Positions 1 to 8,675 of a DNA stretch of 35,391 bases are shown piece after piece (the stretch's first letter is position 1; each line of letters starts with the position of its first letter). Origin of the DNA: Acetobacteraceae bacterium (GTDB lineage Bacteria; Pseudomonadota; Alphaproteobacteria; Acetobacterales; Acetobacteraceae). Made by a program: the position numbers and the translations under genes. The stretch covers positions 1 through 35,391 of the forward strand of contig JAIEOO010000341.1 of the NCBI GenBank assembly GCA_019750475.1, in the 5' to 3' direction. The notes beneath the pieces were generated by a model. That model was not told the DNA's origin, ran no database searches, and saw nothing but the letters and a program-made list of their open reading frames with translations.

Positions 1-2
1 CC

Positions 3-50
3 AGGGCCCCCGAGGCGCTGGCCGCGGTCAGGGCGGCGCTCGCCGCCTGA
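3..50 (+). CDS. 3' end of an unidentified protein (partial)
   Basis: Only the last 15 codons are in the window, reading ...APEALAAVRAALAA and ending in TGA at 48-50. The frame is open to the window edge and uses G/C at almost every third codon position, as real genes here do. A strong hairpin follows directly, which supports a gene end. The Ala-rich tail gives no clue to function. It might be a chance open frame, because the fragment is short. Confidence 0.4.
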   Translation, partial: RAPEALAAVRAALAA

Positions 51-61
51 AGCCGCGAGGC

Positions 62-86
62 GGCGCTCGCCGCCGTGGCGAGCGCC
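62..86 (+). terminator. Hairpin after the partial gene
   Basis: GGCGCTCGCC and GGCGAGCGCC form a perfect 10-bp stem with a 5-base loop, 12 bases after the stop codon of the partial gene. There is no T-run, so this is a terminator-like structure rather than a classical intrinsic terminator. It also lies downstream of the convergent minus-strand gene ending at 111 and could serve both. A 16-base direct repeat (GGCGGCGCTCGCCGCC at 32-47 and 59-74) overlaps it. Confidence 0.45.
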
Positions 87-110
87 CCTGTGCCGGGGGC
101 GCGGCCGCCG

Positions 111-485
111 TCAGAGGCAGGTGATCCGGATCCCGGCGCGCACGCTGTCGAGGCTCAGGCCGGGCTTCAGGACGTTGCCCAGCATGATCGTCATCTGGCC
201 GTTCGCGCGCAGGTCGTAGGTCCGTCCGGTCACGAAATCCTCCTGGAAGGCCCGGTGGACCAGCGCGATGCTGAACCGGACGTCGTTGCCGCCCGCGTTC
301 CGGACGATGACGCTCTGCGTCAGCAGGTCGGAGCCCGGGCCCATCCGCGGGACGCGCTGCGTCCCGGTGCTGGTCGAGACGACCGACAGGGCGGCGCAGC
401 CCGGCTGGGCGTGGGCCGCCTCGGGCTCGGCGAGGCCCGCCGCCGCGAGGATGCCGACGGCGAGGGCGATGCGGGAAATCGTCAC
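111..485 (-). CDS. Small secreted protein, paralogue of the next gene
   Basis: A 124-residue protein of unknown function. Residues 1-26 are a signal peptide (hydrophobic core AVGILAAAGLA, cleavage after AHA). The mature part is about 98 residues with a cysteine near each end (PGCAAL and RITCL), suggesting one disulfide joining the termini. The start is GTG at 485, preceded by AGAAGGAA. It shares the motif VPRMGPGSDLLTQS, the pattern VHRAFQ-x-x-FV-x-G-x-TY and LGNV-x-KPG with the protein encoded at 609-995, so the two are clear tandem duplicates. Both are likely periplasmic or extracellular. No enzyme motif is visible. Confidence 0.8.
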   Translation of the reverse strand: MTISRIALAVGILAAAGLAEPEAAHAQPGCAALSVVSTSTGTQRVPRMGPGSDLLTQSVIVRNAGGNDVRFSIALVHRAFQEDFVTGRTYDLRANGQMTIMLGNVLKPGLSLDSVRAGIRITCL

Positions 486-608
486 AGCACGGTTCCTTCT
501 GACGATCGCCTGCGGCCGGAACGCCGGCCGTGGCGAAGGGATGGCGCCGCGGTGACGGCGCGTGCGGCGCGATGCCGGGAGGGGCGGCCCTGGCGGCTCG
601 CCTCTCCG

Positions 609-995
609 CTATCGCGTGCACCCCGGCAGCACGCCGAGGCGGATGTCACTGAGCGCGACGCCCGGCTTCACAACGTTGCCGAGCGTGATGTCCTGCCGGG
701 CACCGCCGGCGAGGCGGTAGGTCTGCCCCATCACGAAGTTCTGCTGGAAGGCGCGGTGCACGATGGTGATCGTGAACTGCACCTCGTTCGCCGTGGTGTT
801 CTGGAACACCGCGCTCTGCGTCAGCAGGTCGGAGCCGGGGCCCATGCGCGGCACCATGGCGGTGCTGGTGCCGGTCGCGACGATCGAGATCGCGGGGCAG
901 CTGATCCCCTGGGCCCGGGCCGGGACGCCGGCGGCCAGGACGCCGGACAGACCGGCCGCGGCGAGGGCGGCGGCGAGGGCGATACGAGGGATCAT
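609..995 (-). CDS. Small secreted protein, tandem paralogue
   Basis: A 128-residue secreted protein of unknown function. The tracked ORF is longer, but the ATG at 995 (MIPRIALAAALAAAG) is chosen because a signal peptide starts there and GAAGGAAAG lies just upstream. Predicted cleavage is after ARA, near residue 28. The mature domain carries VPRMGPGSDLLTQS and, like its neighbour, one cysteine near each terminus (GISCPA and LPGCTR). Identity to the downstream copy is high in the middle and low in the signal peptide, as expected for an older duplication under selection on the mature fold. The 123-base gap to the next copy contains a short perfect hairpin (514-529). Confidence 0.82.
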   Translation of the reverse strand: MIPRIALAAALAAAGLSGVLAAGVPARAQGISCPAISIVATGTSTAMVPRMGPGSDLLTQSAVFQNTTANEVQFTITIVHRAFQQNFVMGQTYRLAGGARQDITLGNVVKPGVALSDIRLGVLPGCTR

Positions 996-1082
996 GGCGG
1001 GCTTTCCTTCCGACACCGCTATCGTGGCGCGATGGCCGCCCCGAGGCGATAGGGCGTGCCCGATCGCGGTCATCGGCCGCGC

Positions 1083-1475
1083 CTACAGCGCGACGACGAG
1101 GTCCACCTCGACCAGGGCGCCCACCGCGAGGCCCGTCACGCCGACCGTGGTGCGCGCCGGCAACTGCCCCACCGGGAAGCTCGCCTCCCAGATGGCGTTC
1201 ATGGCGGCGTAGTCGCGCTGGAATTCGGTCAGGTAGATGCGGGCCATGATCGTGCGCTCCCAGGCGGCGCCGCAGCCGGCCAGCACCGCTTTCAGGTTGG
1301 CGATCACCTGGCGCGTCTGCGCCTCGATCCCGCCCGGCACGCAGCGCGTGTTGTCCGCCGGATCGGTCGGCATCTGGCCGGTGACGAAGAGGAAGTCCCC
1401 GGCGCGGACGGCGTGGCTGAAGGGCGCGACGCGCTTCGGCCCGTCGCCGAGGACGAAGCGCGTCAGCTCGATCAC
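1083..1475 (-). CDS. RidA/YjgF family enamine/imine deaminase
   Basis: A 130-residue member of the RidA family, whose prototype hydrolyses reactive 2-aminoacrylate and related enamines to the keto acid and ammonia. The family's key arginine is present (LPARTTVGV, R108) and the conserved glutamate follows (LVEVDL, E123), so it should be active. The long tracked ORF is a read-through. The start chosen is GTG at 1475, which overlaps the stop of the upstream dehydrogenase gene as GTGA, implying translational coupling. Family members differ in substrate, and the true substrate may be an intermediate of the neighbouring sugar-acid or diaminopropionate pathway. Confidence 0.88.
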   Translation of the reverse strand: MIELTRFVLGDGPKRVAPFSHAVRAGDFLFVTGQMPTDPADNTRCVPGGIEAQTRQVIANLKAVLAGCGAAWERTIMARIYLTEFQRDYAAMNAIWEASFPVGQLPARTTVGVTGLAVGALVEVDLVVAL

Positions 1476-2443
1476 AGCCCGCGCTCGGCCCGCGTCGCCG
1501 CCAGGTCGTCGGCCAGGAACTGCGCGACGATCTCCGCCACGCCGTCCTGCGGCGCGAAGCCGAGGCGCCGGGCGCGATCGGCCGTGAAAGAGGCGGGCCA
1601 GCCGCCCACGATGCCGGCGACGGTCGCGTCGGGCTCGCGCTTCACCCGCGCGCGCTGCTCCGGCGTCAGCGCCGCCAGCATCTCGGCCACGCTGACGGAG
1701 AGGCCCGGCGGGTTGATGCCGCGGTCGAGGCCGAGCGGGGCGGTGTCCATCGCGGTCGCGTGGGTCAGCCAGTCCACCGCCCGGCGCGGGGAGCAGACCC
1801 AGACGCGGAAATCGTCGGGGACGGGCAGCGTCGTCTCGAGGCCCAGCAGCGGCTCGCGCAGAATGGCCGAGACGAAGGAGGAGGCCGCCTTGTTCGGCCG
1901 CCCCGGCCGCACGATGACGGTCGGCAGGCGGATGGAGACGGCGTCGAGCATCCCGCGGCGCGAGGCATCGGCCAGCAGCAGCTCGGCCGCGGCCTTCTGC
2001 GCGCCGTAGGAATTGGCCGGCGTCTGGCGCGCGTCGTCGGGCAGGTTGGCCGCCTGCCCGCCGCCGAAGCTCGCCACCGAGGAGGTGAAGACGACGCGCG
2101 GGGGCGCGGCCAGACGGCGGCACGCCTCGATGACGGCGAGCGTGCCCTGCAGGTTCACCCGCAGCCCGAGCGCGTAATCGGCCTCCGCCTGGGCCGAGAC
2201 GACGGCGGCGAGATGGATGACGGCGCCGGTCCCCTCGGGGATGGCGCGGGCGAGGGCCGCCGCGTCCGTCACGTCGCCGGCGAGGCGGGCGACGGGGAAG
2301 GGGGCCTCGAGCGGCGCCGGCTCCGCCATGTCGAAGAGCGTCAGGCCGGAGACCTCGCGGCCGCCGAGATGGCCCTCGGCCGCCAGCCGTGCCGCCATTT
2401 TGCGGCCGAGGAATCCGCCGCCGCCCAGGATCGTGATGCGCAT
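1472..2443 (-). CDS. denD: NAD-dependent epimerase/dehydratase, D-erythronate dehydrogenase-like
   Basis: A 323-residue extended short-chain dehydrogenase. The nucleotide-binding glycine motif is GGGGFLGRKM near residue 7, the serine region is FTSSVASFGG (about 119-128), and the catalytic pair is Y146/K150 in NSYGAQKAAAE. The stretches RLPTVIVRPGRPNKAASSF and VCSPRRAVDWL recall D-erythronate dehydrogenases (DenD), which oxidise erythronate to 2-keto-erythronate with NAD. I assign that identity from memory of the family and cannot exclude another aldonate or sugar epimerase. The start at 2443 (MRITILGGGG) places the Rossmann fold at the N-terminus; the longer tracked ORF is rejected. It is divergent to the ammonia-lyase gene across 46 bases. 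Confidence 0.8.
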   Translation of the reverse strand: MRITILGGGGFLGRKMAARLAAEGHLGGREVSGLTLFDMAEPAPLEAPFPVARLAGDVTDAAALARAIPEGTGAVIHLAAVVSAQAEADYALGLRVNLQGTLAVIEACRRLAAPPRVVFTSSVASFGGGQAANLPDDARQTPANSYGAQKAAAELLLADASRRGMLDAVSIRLPTVIVRPGRPNKAASSFVSAILREPLLGLETTLPVPDDFRVWVCSPRRAVDWLTHATAMDTAPLGLDRGINPPGLSVSVAEMLAALTPEQRARVKREPDATVAGIVGGWPASFTADRARRLGFAPQDGVAEIVAQFLADDLAATRAERGL

Positions 2444-2489
2444 GGGCCGGACATTGCCCGTGCCGCGGGGCCCGGCCAAGGTGGCGGGC

Positions 2490-3641
2490 ATGATCGGGAC
2501 CCATGATTTCCGCCTCCTCGTGAACCCGCGCCACGGCACGCCGGGCGTCGTCGTCCTGCCGGAGGGCGGCTATCGCCGCGCCCGGGCCGAGATCACCGCC
2601 TGGCCGGGCTATGCCCCCACGCCGCTGGTCGAGCTGCCCGACGCCGCGGCCGCGGCGGGCGTGGCGCGCGTCGCCTGGAAGGACGAGAGCGCGCGCTTCG
2701 GGCTGCGCAGCTTCAAGGCGCTGGGCGGGGCCTATGCGGCGTTCAAGCTGCTCCAGGGCGAGCTGGCCCGGCGCGAGGTGACGCCCCACGCCGCCTCCGC
2801 CGCGCTGGAAGCGGGCGAGTTCCGCGAGGCCGCGCGGCGGATCACCGTCACCTGCGCGACCGACGGCAACCATGGCCGCTCCGTCGCCTGGGGCGCGCAT
2901 CGCTTCGGCGCCGGCTGCGTGATCTTCGTGCACGAGACGGTCAGCCAGGGGCGGCGCGATGCCATCGCGCGCTGGGGCGCCGAGATCCGGGAGGTGCCGG
3001 GGAACTACGACGACGCCGTCCGCGCGGCGCAGCGCACGGCCGAGGCGGAGGGGTGGTTCGTCGTCTCCGACACCTCCTATCCCGGCTACACCGAGGTGCC
3101 GCGCGACGTGATGCAGGGCTACCGGCTGATGGCCGAGGAGGCGCTCGATCAGATGGGCGAGGCGCCGACCCATGTCTTCGTGCCCGGCGGGGTGGGCGGC
3201 GTGGCGGCGGCCGTGGCCGTCCAGCTGCGCGCCATGCGCGGCACCGCGCCGCGGCTGATCGTGGCGGAGCCCGAGAAGGCCGCCTGCCTCCTCGAATCGG
3301 CCGCGGCGGGGGAGGCGGTGACGGTGCCGGGCGAGCTCGACACCGTCATGGCCGGGCTGGCTTGTGGCGAGCCCTCGCTCTTGGCGTGGCAGGAGCTGGA
3401 ACGTTCCGCCTTCGCCTTCACGGCCGTGCCCGACGCCGCCGTGCCCGAAGCGATGAAGGCGATGGCCGTTCGCGGCGTCGAGGCGGGGGAGAGCGCGGTC
3501 GCCGGCCTCATCGCCCTTCTGCTGGCCGCGCGGGAAGAGGAGGGGCGGGCGGCGCTCGGCCTCGGTCCCGACAGCCGCGTGCTGATCTTCGGGACTGAGG
3601 GGGCGACCGACGCTGAGCTTTACGCACGGTTAACGACCTGA
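2490..3641 (+). CDS. dpaL: Diaminopropionate ammonia-lyase
   Basis: A 383-residue PLP enzyme (fold type II) that splits 2,3-diaminopropionate into pyruvate and two ammonia, passing through 2-aminoacrylate. The diagnostic motif DESARFGLRSFKALGGAYA contains the PLP lysine (K76). The two catalytic aspartates of the E. coli enzyme have clear counterparts, D125 in ATDGNHGR and D194 in SDTSYPGY, with the same 69-residue spacing as in E. coli. The start is ATG at 2490; GTG at 2481 is an in-frame alternative. The upstream part of the tracked ORF overlaps the divergent denD-like gene and is rejected. A RidA gene lies in the divergent operon, fitting detoxification of the enamine intermediate. Confidence 0.9.
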   Translation: MIGTHDFRLLVNPRHGTPGVVVLPEGGYRRARAEITAWPGYAPTPLVELPDAAAAAGVARVAWKDESARFGLRSFKALGGAYAAFKLLQGELARREVTPHAASAALEAGEFREAARRITVTCATDGNHGRSVAWGAHRFGAGCVIFVHETVSQGRRDAIARWGAEIREVPGNYDDAVRAAQRTAEAEGWFVVSDTSYPGYTEVPRDVMQGYRLMAEEALDQMGEAPTHVFVPGGVGGVAAAVAVQLRAMRGTAPRLIVAEPEKAACLLESAAAGEAVTVPGELDTVMAGLACGEPSLLAWQELERSAFAFTAVPDAAVPEAMKAMAVRGVEAGESAVAGLIALLLAAREEEGRAALGLGPDSRVLIFGTEGATDAELYARLTT

Positions 3642-3657
3642 AATCCCCTTCACGCGA

Positions 3658-3675
3658 CTGACGCAAATGTGTCAC
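3658..3675 (+). promoter_or_regulatory. Candidate Pho box upstream of ugpB
   Basis: CTGACGCAAATGTGTCAC agrees at 14 of 18 positions with the enterobacterial PhoB consensus CTGTCATAWAWCTGTCAY as I remember it, and is also a TGAC-N8-GTCA dyad. It lies 62 bases before the ugpB start, in the only intergenic space ahead of the operon. ugp genes are members of the Pho regulon in E. coli and rhizobia, so the location is apt. A CAATAG element at 3697-3702 could be the -10, though it is further from the box than usual. Confidence 0.5.
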
Positions 3676-3737
3676 AGAGAGGCAACGGCGCGCGTCCAAT
3701 AGCGCCCGGCCTCAAGCTTCAGGGAGAGACCCCCAAC

Positions 3738-5096
3738 ATGCTGCGTCGCACCTTCGGAAAGGCCGCTTTGGCGGCGTCCGTTGCCCCCATCGCCGCCCCC
3801 GCGCTGGCCCAGGGTGGCCCGGTCGAGGTCCAGTTCTGGCACGGTCTCCCGCAGCCGCTCGGTGGCCAGCTCGAGGCGATCGTGCAGGCCTTCAACGAGA
3901 GCCAGCAGCGCTTCCGCGTCGTGCCGTCCTTCCGCGGCTCCTACCCGGAGACGATGGTGGCCGCGATCGCCGCCTTCCGCGCCGGCACGGCGCCGCACAT
4001 CGTCCAGATGTTCGAGGTCGGCACGGGCACGATGATGGCCGCAGGCCGCGCCATCAAGCCGCTGCACGAGCTGCTGTCCGAGACCGGCGTGCAGATCAAT
4101 TTCGACGACTACCTGCCGGCCGTGCGCGGCTACTACAGCCTGGCCGACGGCCGCATGATGGGGATGCCCTTCAACAGCTCGACCGCGATCATGTTCTACA
4201 ACAAGGACATGTTCCGCCGCGCGGGCCTCAACCCGGACCAGGGGCCGCGCACCTGGGCAGAAGTCCGCCAGTTCGCGCAGCGCATCCGCGCCGCGGGCAT
4301 CGAGGTGCCGAGCACGACGGCTTGGCCGACCTGGACGCAGGTGGAGCAGTTCAGCGCGCTGCACAACACGCCGCTCGCCACGCTCGACAACGGCTTCGGC
4401 GGCCTGAACGCGGAGCTGCGGGTGAACAACCCGCTGATGGTCCGCCACATCAACACGCTGATGGAGATGGGGCGCGAGGGCACCTTCCGCTGGGGCGGCC
4501 GCGACGCCGCGGGGGATGCCATCTTCGCCTCGGGCCAGGCGGCGATGACCTTCGCCTCCTCCGGCGCGCGGTCCCGCTTCGAGCGCGAACTGCCGGGCGG
4601 CGTGCAGAACCTGGGCGCGGCGATGCTGCCCTTCTATGACGACGTGAACGGCGCGCCGCTCAACTCCATCATCGGCGGCGCGGCCTTCTGGGCGATGAAC
4701 CGCGGCCCGAACGCGACGCGCTCGGCCGACGAGAACCGCGCCATCGCGGAGTTCTACCGCTTCATCAGCCAGCCGCAGGTCGCGGCCCGCTGGCACACCG
4801 AGACGGGCTTCCTGCCGGTGACGCGGACGGCCTTCGAGCAGGTGCGGGCCACGGGCTTCTACACCCAGAACCCGGGGGCCGACATTCCGATCCAGCAGCT
4901 GCTGCGCGGTGGCGGGCAGATGACGGGCAACACGCGCGGCATCCGCCTCGGCGGCTTCGTCGAAATCCGCACCATCATGCAGGAGGAGATGGAGCGCGCG
5001 CTGCAGGGCCAGCAGACGGCGCAGGCGGCGATGGACAACTCCGTGCAGCGCGGCAACGTCGTGCTGCGCAACTTCGAGCGCGCGAACCGCGGGTAA
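3738..5096 (+). CDS. ugpB: Glycerol-3-phosphate ABC transporter, substrate-binding protein
   Basis: A 452-residue periplasmic solute-binding protein of the family 1 type, which captures sn-glycerol-3-phosphate (or its diesters) for the UgpAEC importer. The N-terminus [25 protein letters not shown] looks like a Tat signal peptide (RRTFGK). Typical binding-protein segments follow: [30 protein letters not shown] and [16 protein letters not shown]. Length is close to E. coli UgpB (438). The start at 3738 has AGGGAGAG 10-17 bases upstream; the tracked ORF begins earlier, before the signal peptide. It is the first gene of ugpB-A-E-lipoprotein-C. Confidence 0.92.
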   Translation: MLRRTFGKAALAASVAPIAAPALAQGGPVEVQFWHGLPQPLGGQLEAIVQAFNESQQRFRVVPSFRGSYPETMVAAIAAFRAGTAPHIVQMFEVGTGTMMAAGRAIKPLHELLSETGVQINFDDYLPAVRGYYSLADGRMMGMPFNSSTAIMFYNKDMFRRAGLNPDQGPRTWAEVRQFAQRIRAAGIEVPSTTAWPTWTQVEQFSALHNTPLATLDNGFGGLNAELRVNNPLMVRHINTLMEMGREGTFRWGGRDAAGDAIFASGQAAMTFASSGARSRFERELPGGVQNLGAAMLPFYDDVNGAPLNSIIGGAAFWAMNRGPNATRSADENRAIAEFYRFISQPQVAARWHTETGFLPVTRTAFEQVRATGFYTQNPGADIPIQQLLRGGGQMTGNTRGIRLGGFVEIRTIMQEEMERALQGQQTAQAAMDNSVQRGNVVLRNFERANRG

Positions 5097-5118
5097 TTCC
5101 CCACCGGGGTTTTGCTGC

Positions 5119-5180
5119 GCTCCCGCGGTCCTTGCGGGCGCGGGAGCCGGCGGGTGTGAGGGGGGCGGGCTCTGCCCCCC
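5119..5180 (+). terminator. Double hairpin between ugpB and ugpA
   Basis: Two GC-rich hairpins stand in the 139-base gap after ugpB: GCTCCCGC/GCGGGAGC (5119-5126 with 5140-5147) and GGGGGGC/GCCCCCC (5160-5166 with 5174-5180). A smaller CCCC-ACC-GGGG followed by TTTT sits just before them (5099-5113). Such structures after the binding-protein gene commonly stabilise its mRNA and reduce expression of the permease genes downstream. That role here is inferred. Confidence 0.5.
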
Positions 5181-5235
5181 CATTCCGCTCGCGCGGCAGG
5201 GTTGGTATGGCGGCTGCCGGGCGGGCGGAGAGACG

Positions 5236-6117
5236 ATGCAAAAGAAGGTGATCTTCAAGGGCTGGGTCCTGCCCGTCGCGTTGCTGCTGCCGCAGCTCGT
5301 CATCACGGGGGTGTTCTTCTTCTGGCCGGCCGGCCAGGCCGTCTACCAGTCCTTCCTGCGGGAGGACGCCTTCGGCCTCTCCTCGCAATTCGTGGGCTTC
5401 GAGAACTTCGCCGACGTCCTGACCGACCCCACCTGGCTCGATGCTGCGGGGCGGACGGTGCTGTTCTCCTCGGCGGTGGCGGGGCTCGCCCTCGCCGTCG
5501 CGCTGTTCCTCGCGGTGCAGGCGGACAAGCACATCCGCGGGGCCGACACCTACAAGACGCTGCTGATCTGGCCTTACGCGGTCGCGCCCGCCGTCGCCGC
5601 CGTGCTGTGGCTCTTCATGTTCCACCCCAATATCGGCCTGTTCGGGCGGATGCTGAACGGCCTCGGCATCCCGTGGGACTACAAGCTGAATGGCGGGCAG
5701 GCGATGCTGCTGGTGATCCTCGCCTCGGCCTGGAAGCAGGTCTCCTACAACTTCATCTTCTTCCTCGCGGGGCTGCAATCCATTCCGAAGTCGGTGCTCG
5801 AAGCCGCCGCCATTGATGGCGCCCGGCCGATGCGCCGCTTCTGGACCGTGGTCTTCCCGCTGCTGACGCCGACCGCCTTCTTCCTGCTGGTGGTGAACCT
5901 CGTCTACGCCTTCTTCGACACCTTCGGCGTGATCCACTCGCTCACGCAGGGCGGGCCGGGCAAGGCGACGGAGACGCTGATCTACCGCGTCTACACGGAT
6001 GGCGTGATGAACCTGAACCTCGGCTCCTCGGCCGCGCAGTCGGTCATCCTCATGATCCTCGTCATCGCGCTGACCGTGGTCCAGTTCCGCTACATCGAGC
6101 GCAAGGTGCATTACTGA
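5236..6117 (+). CDS. ugpA: Glycerol-3-phosphate ABC transporter, permease UgpA
   Basis: A 293-residue inner-membrane permease, one half of the UgpAE channel. It matches E. coli UgpA along its length: [20 protein letters not shown] at the first membrane helix, [13 protein letters not shown] in the periplasmic loop, [16 protein letters not shown], and the cytoplasmic EAA loop [15 protein letters not shown] that contacts UgpC. It ends with [13 protein letters not shown], also typical. The ATG at 5236 is preceded by GGAGAGA. Its stop codon overlaps the ugpE start by one base (TGATG), so the two are translationally coupled. Confidence 0.95.
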   Translation: MQKKVIFKGWVLPVALLLPQLVITGVFFFWPAGQAVYQSFLREDAFGLSSQFVGFENFADVLTDPTWLDAAGRTVLFSSAVAGLALAVALFLAVQADKHIRGADTYKTLLIWPYAVAPAVAAVLWLFMFHPNIGLFGRMLNGLGIPWDYKLNGGQAMLLVILASAWKQVSYNFIFFLAGLQSIPKSVLEAAAIDGARPMRRFWTVVFPLLTPTAFFLLVVNLVYAFFDTFGVIHSLTQGGPGKATETLIYRVYTDGVMNLNLGSSAAQSVILMILVIALTVVQFRYIERKVHY

Positions 6118-7007
6118 TGTCGGGCGCCGTCATGGACAGCCGCGTGCTGGCGGAGCGCACGCGCCGCCGCCAGAAGCGCGAGGCCTTCGTCACCCATGCC
6201 TGCCTGATCCTGGGCGTGCTGATCTTCGCCTTCCCGATCTACCTGACGCTCATCGGCTCGACGCATGACGTGAACACCATCGGCCGCGGCGAGGTGCCGC
6301 TGCTGCCGGGGGGCGAGGCGGTGGCGAACTACGCCCAGGCCTGGGGCACGGGCGGCGGGCGCTACATGGGCGTGCCGGCCGGCACCATGCTGATGAACTC
6401 GCTGCTGATGGCGCTGGCCATCGCCATCGGGAAGATCGCGATCTCTCTGATCAGCGCCTACGCCGTGGTGTTCTTCCGCTTCCCCGGGCGGATGCTCGCC
6501 TTCTGGCTGATCTTCATCACCCTGATGCTGCCGGTCGAGGTGCGGATCATCCCGACCTTCCAGGTGATGGTGGACCTCAAGCTCATCAACACGATGGGCG
6601 GCCTCGTCGTGCCGCTGATCGCCTCGGCCACGGCGACGCTGCTGTTCCGCCAGTTCTTCCTGACCATCCCCGACGAGTACGTGGAGGCCGCGAAGATCGA
6701 CGGCGCCGGGCCGCTGCGCTTCTTCTGGGACGTGGTGCTGCCGCTGTCGCGCACGAACATCGCGGCGCTCTTCGTCATCCTCTTCATCTATGGCTGGAAC
6801 CAGTATCTCTGGCCGCTGCTCGTCGTGAACGACCGCAGCCTGGAGACGATCGTCGTCGGCCTGACCAAGATGATCGGCGGCGGCGACGCGCAGAACGAGT
6901 GGAACGTGATCATGGCGACCGCGGTCTTCGCCCTGCTGCCGCCGGTGGCCGTGGTGGTGCTGATGCAGCGCTGGTTCGTGAAGGGCCTGACGGAGACCGA
7001 GAAGTAG
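6117..7007 (+). CDS. ugpE: Glycerol-3-phosphate ABC transporter, permease UgpE
   Basis: A 296-residue permease, partner of UgpA. After a basic cytoplasmic N-terminus (ERTRRRQKREAF) comes the first helix AFVTHACLILGVLIFAFPIYLTLIGSTHD. The EAA loop is EYVEAAKIDGAGPLRFFWDVVLPLSRTN, followed by FVILFIYGWNQYLWPLLV, both characteristic of UgpE/MalG-type subunits. It ends LMQRWFVKGLTETEK, as UgpE usually does. The start overlaps the ugpA stop by one base; a second ATG six codons in (MDSRV) is a less likely start. The next gene begins one base after its stop. Confidence 0.94.
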   Translation: MSGAVMDSRVLAERTRRRQKREAFVTHACLILGVLIFAFPIYLTLIGSTHDVNTIGRGEVPLLPGGEAVANYAQAWGTGGGRYMGVPAGTMLMNSLLMALAIAIGKIAISLISAYAVVFFRFPGRMLAFWLIFITLMLPVEVRIIPTFQVMVDLKLINTMGGLVVPLIASATATLLFRQFFLTIPDEYVEAAKIDGAGPLRFFWDVVLPLSRTNIAALFVILFIYGWNQYLWPLLVVNDRSLETIVVGLTKMIGGGDAQNEWNVIMATAVFALLPPVAVVVLMQRWFVKGLTETEK

Positions 7008-7008
7008 C

Positions 7009-7536
7009 ATGCGCCGGACCCTGGCACTGCTGACGTTGCCGCTCCTCGCGGGCTGCGTGGCGCCGTCGGATGACACCGCGCGCGCGGCGCGCGCCGGGAT
7101 GGCCGACGCGCTGGTGGACGACTTCGCCGTCATCTGCGCCGAGCTGGACGGCCGCGCGGTCGAGGCCGCCGCTCTCCAGCGCCGCTTTGCCCCAGCCGGG
7201 GAGTCCGGTCGCGTGCCCGGACCAACCTGGGCAAGGTCCACCGCCGTGGGCCCGGTCCGAGCCCGTTGGCGCCCCGACGTGGGAGTCTGCGAAGTGTTCG
7301 GCGAGGGCATCGCCGCGGCAGAGGTCCGGAGAGCGTATGCTCGCTTCATGCTGGCGCAGCGGATCGTCAGCGTGCAGCAACCCACGGCGCCGGATGGGCC
7401 CACCCTCGTCCTCATCCGGACCGCGAGGGACGAGCCGCATGTCCTCAGCGACAGCGCGACGGTAGAGAACGGCGTATCCGTCGCCTTCTTCAGCCGGCGC
7501 CTGCTCACCGCGCCGACGACCCCCGCGGCCCGTTAG
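7009..7536 (+). CDS. Predicted lipoprotein inside the ugp operon
   Basis: A 175-residue protein not recognised from any named family. The N-terminus MRRTLALLTLPLLAGC is a lipoprotein signal with the lipobox LLAGC (C16 lipidated), so it should be membrane-anchored in the periplasm. The rest has about three tryptophans and two further cysteines (VICAEL and VGVCEVFG), which may form a disulfide. The ATG lies one base after the ugpE stop, and the ugpC ribosome site overlaps its own stop, so it is a true operon member. It could modulate binding-protein docking, or process a phosphodiester substrate; neither is shown by the sequence. Confidence 0.75.
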   Translation: MRRTLALLTLPLLAGCVAPSDDTARAARAGMADALVDDFAVICAELDGRAVEAAALQRRFAPAGESGRVPGPTWARSTAVGPVRARWRPDVGVCEVFGEGIAAAEVRRAYARFMLAQRIVSVQQPTAPDGPTLVLIRTARDEPHVLSDSATVENGVSVAFFSRRLLTAPTTPAAR

Positions 7537-7545
7537 GAGACGAAC

Positions 7546-8619
<1,074 letters not shown>

Positions 8620-8626
8620 TCATCGG

Positions 8627-8639
8627 GGGGCGAAGCCCC
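8627..8639 (+). terminator. Short hairpin after ugpC
   Basis: GGGGC-GAA-GCCCC forms a compact 5-bp stem with a 3-base loop, 8 bases after the ugpC stop. No T-run follows, so termination may be partial and the Bug receptor gene could still be reached by read-through. Confidence 0.4.
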
Positions 8640-8675
8640 ACCCTCCCGCGCAACGCTTCACAGGGAGGTCATCCG

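Noticed and set aside
1083-3173. 696-residue minus-strand ORF that would fuse RidA to a long N-terminal part
   Set aside because: The upstream part is an out-of-frame shadow of the denD-like and dpaL genes. RidA has a proper GTG start overlapping the upstream stop.
5160-5180. GGGGGGC-loop-GCCCCCC as a riboswitch or attenuator
   Set aside because: It is a simple GC-rich hairpin with no alternative pairing or leader peptide visible; kept only as an intercistronic hairpin.
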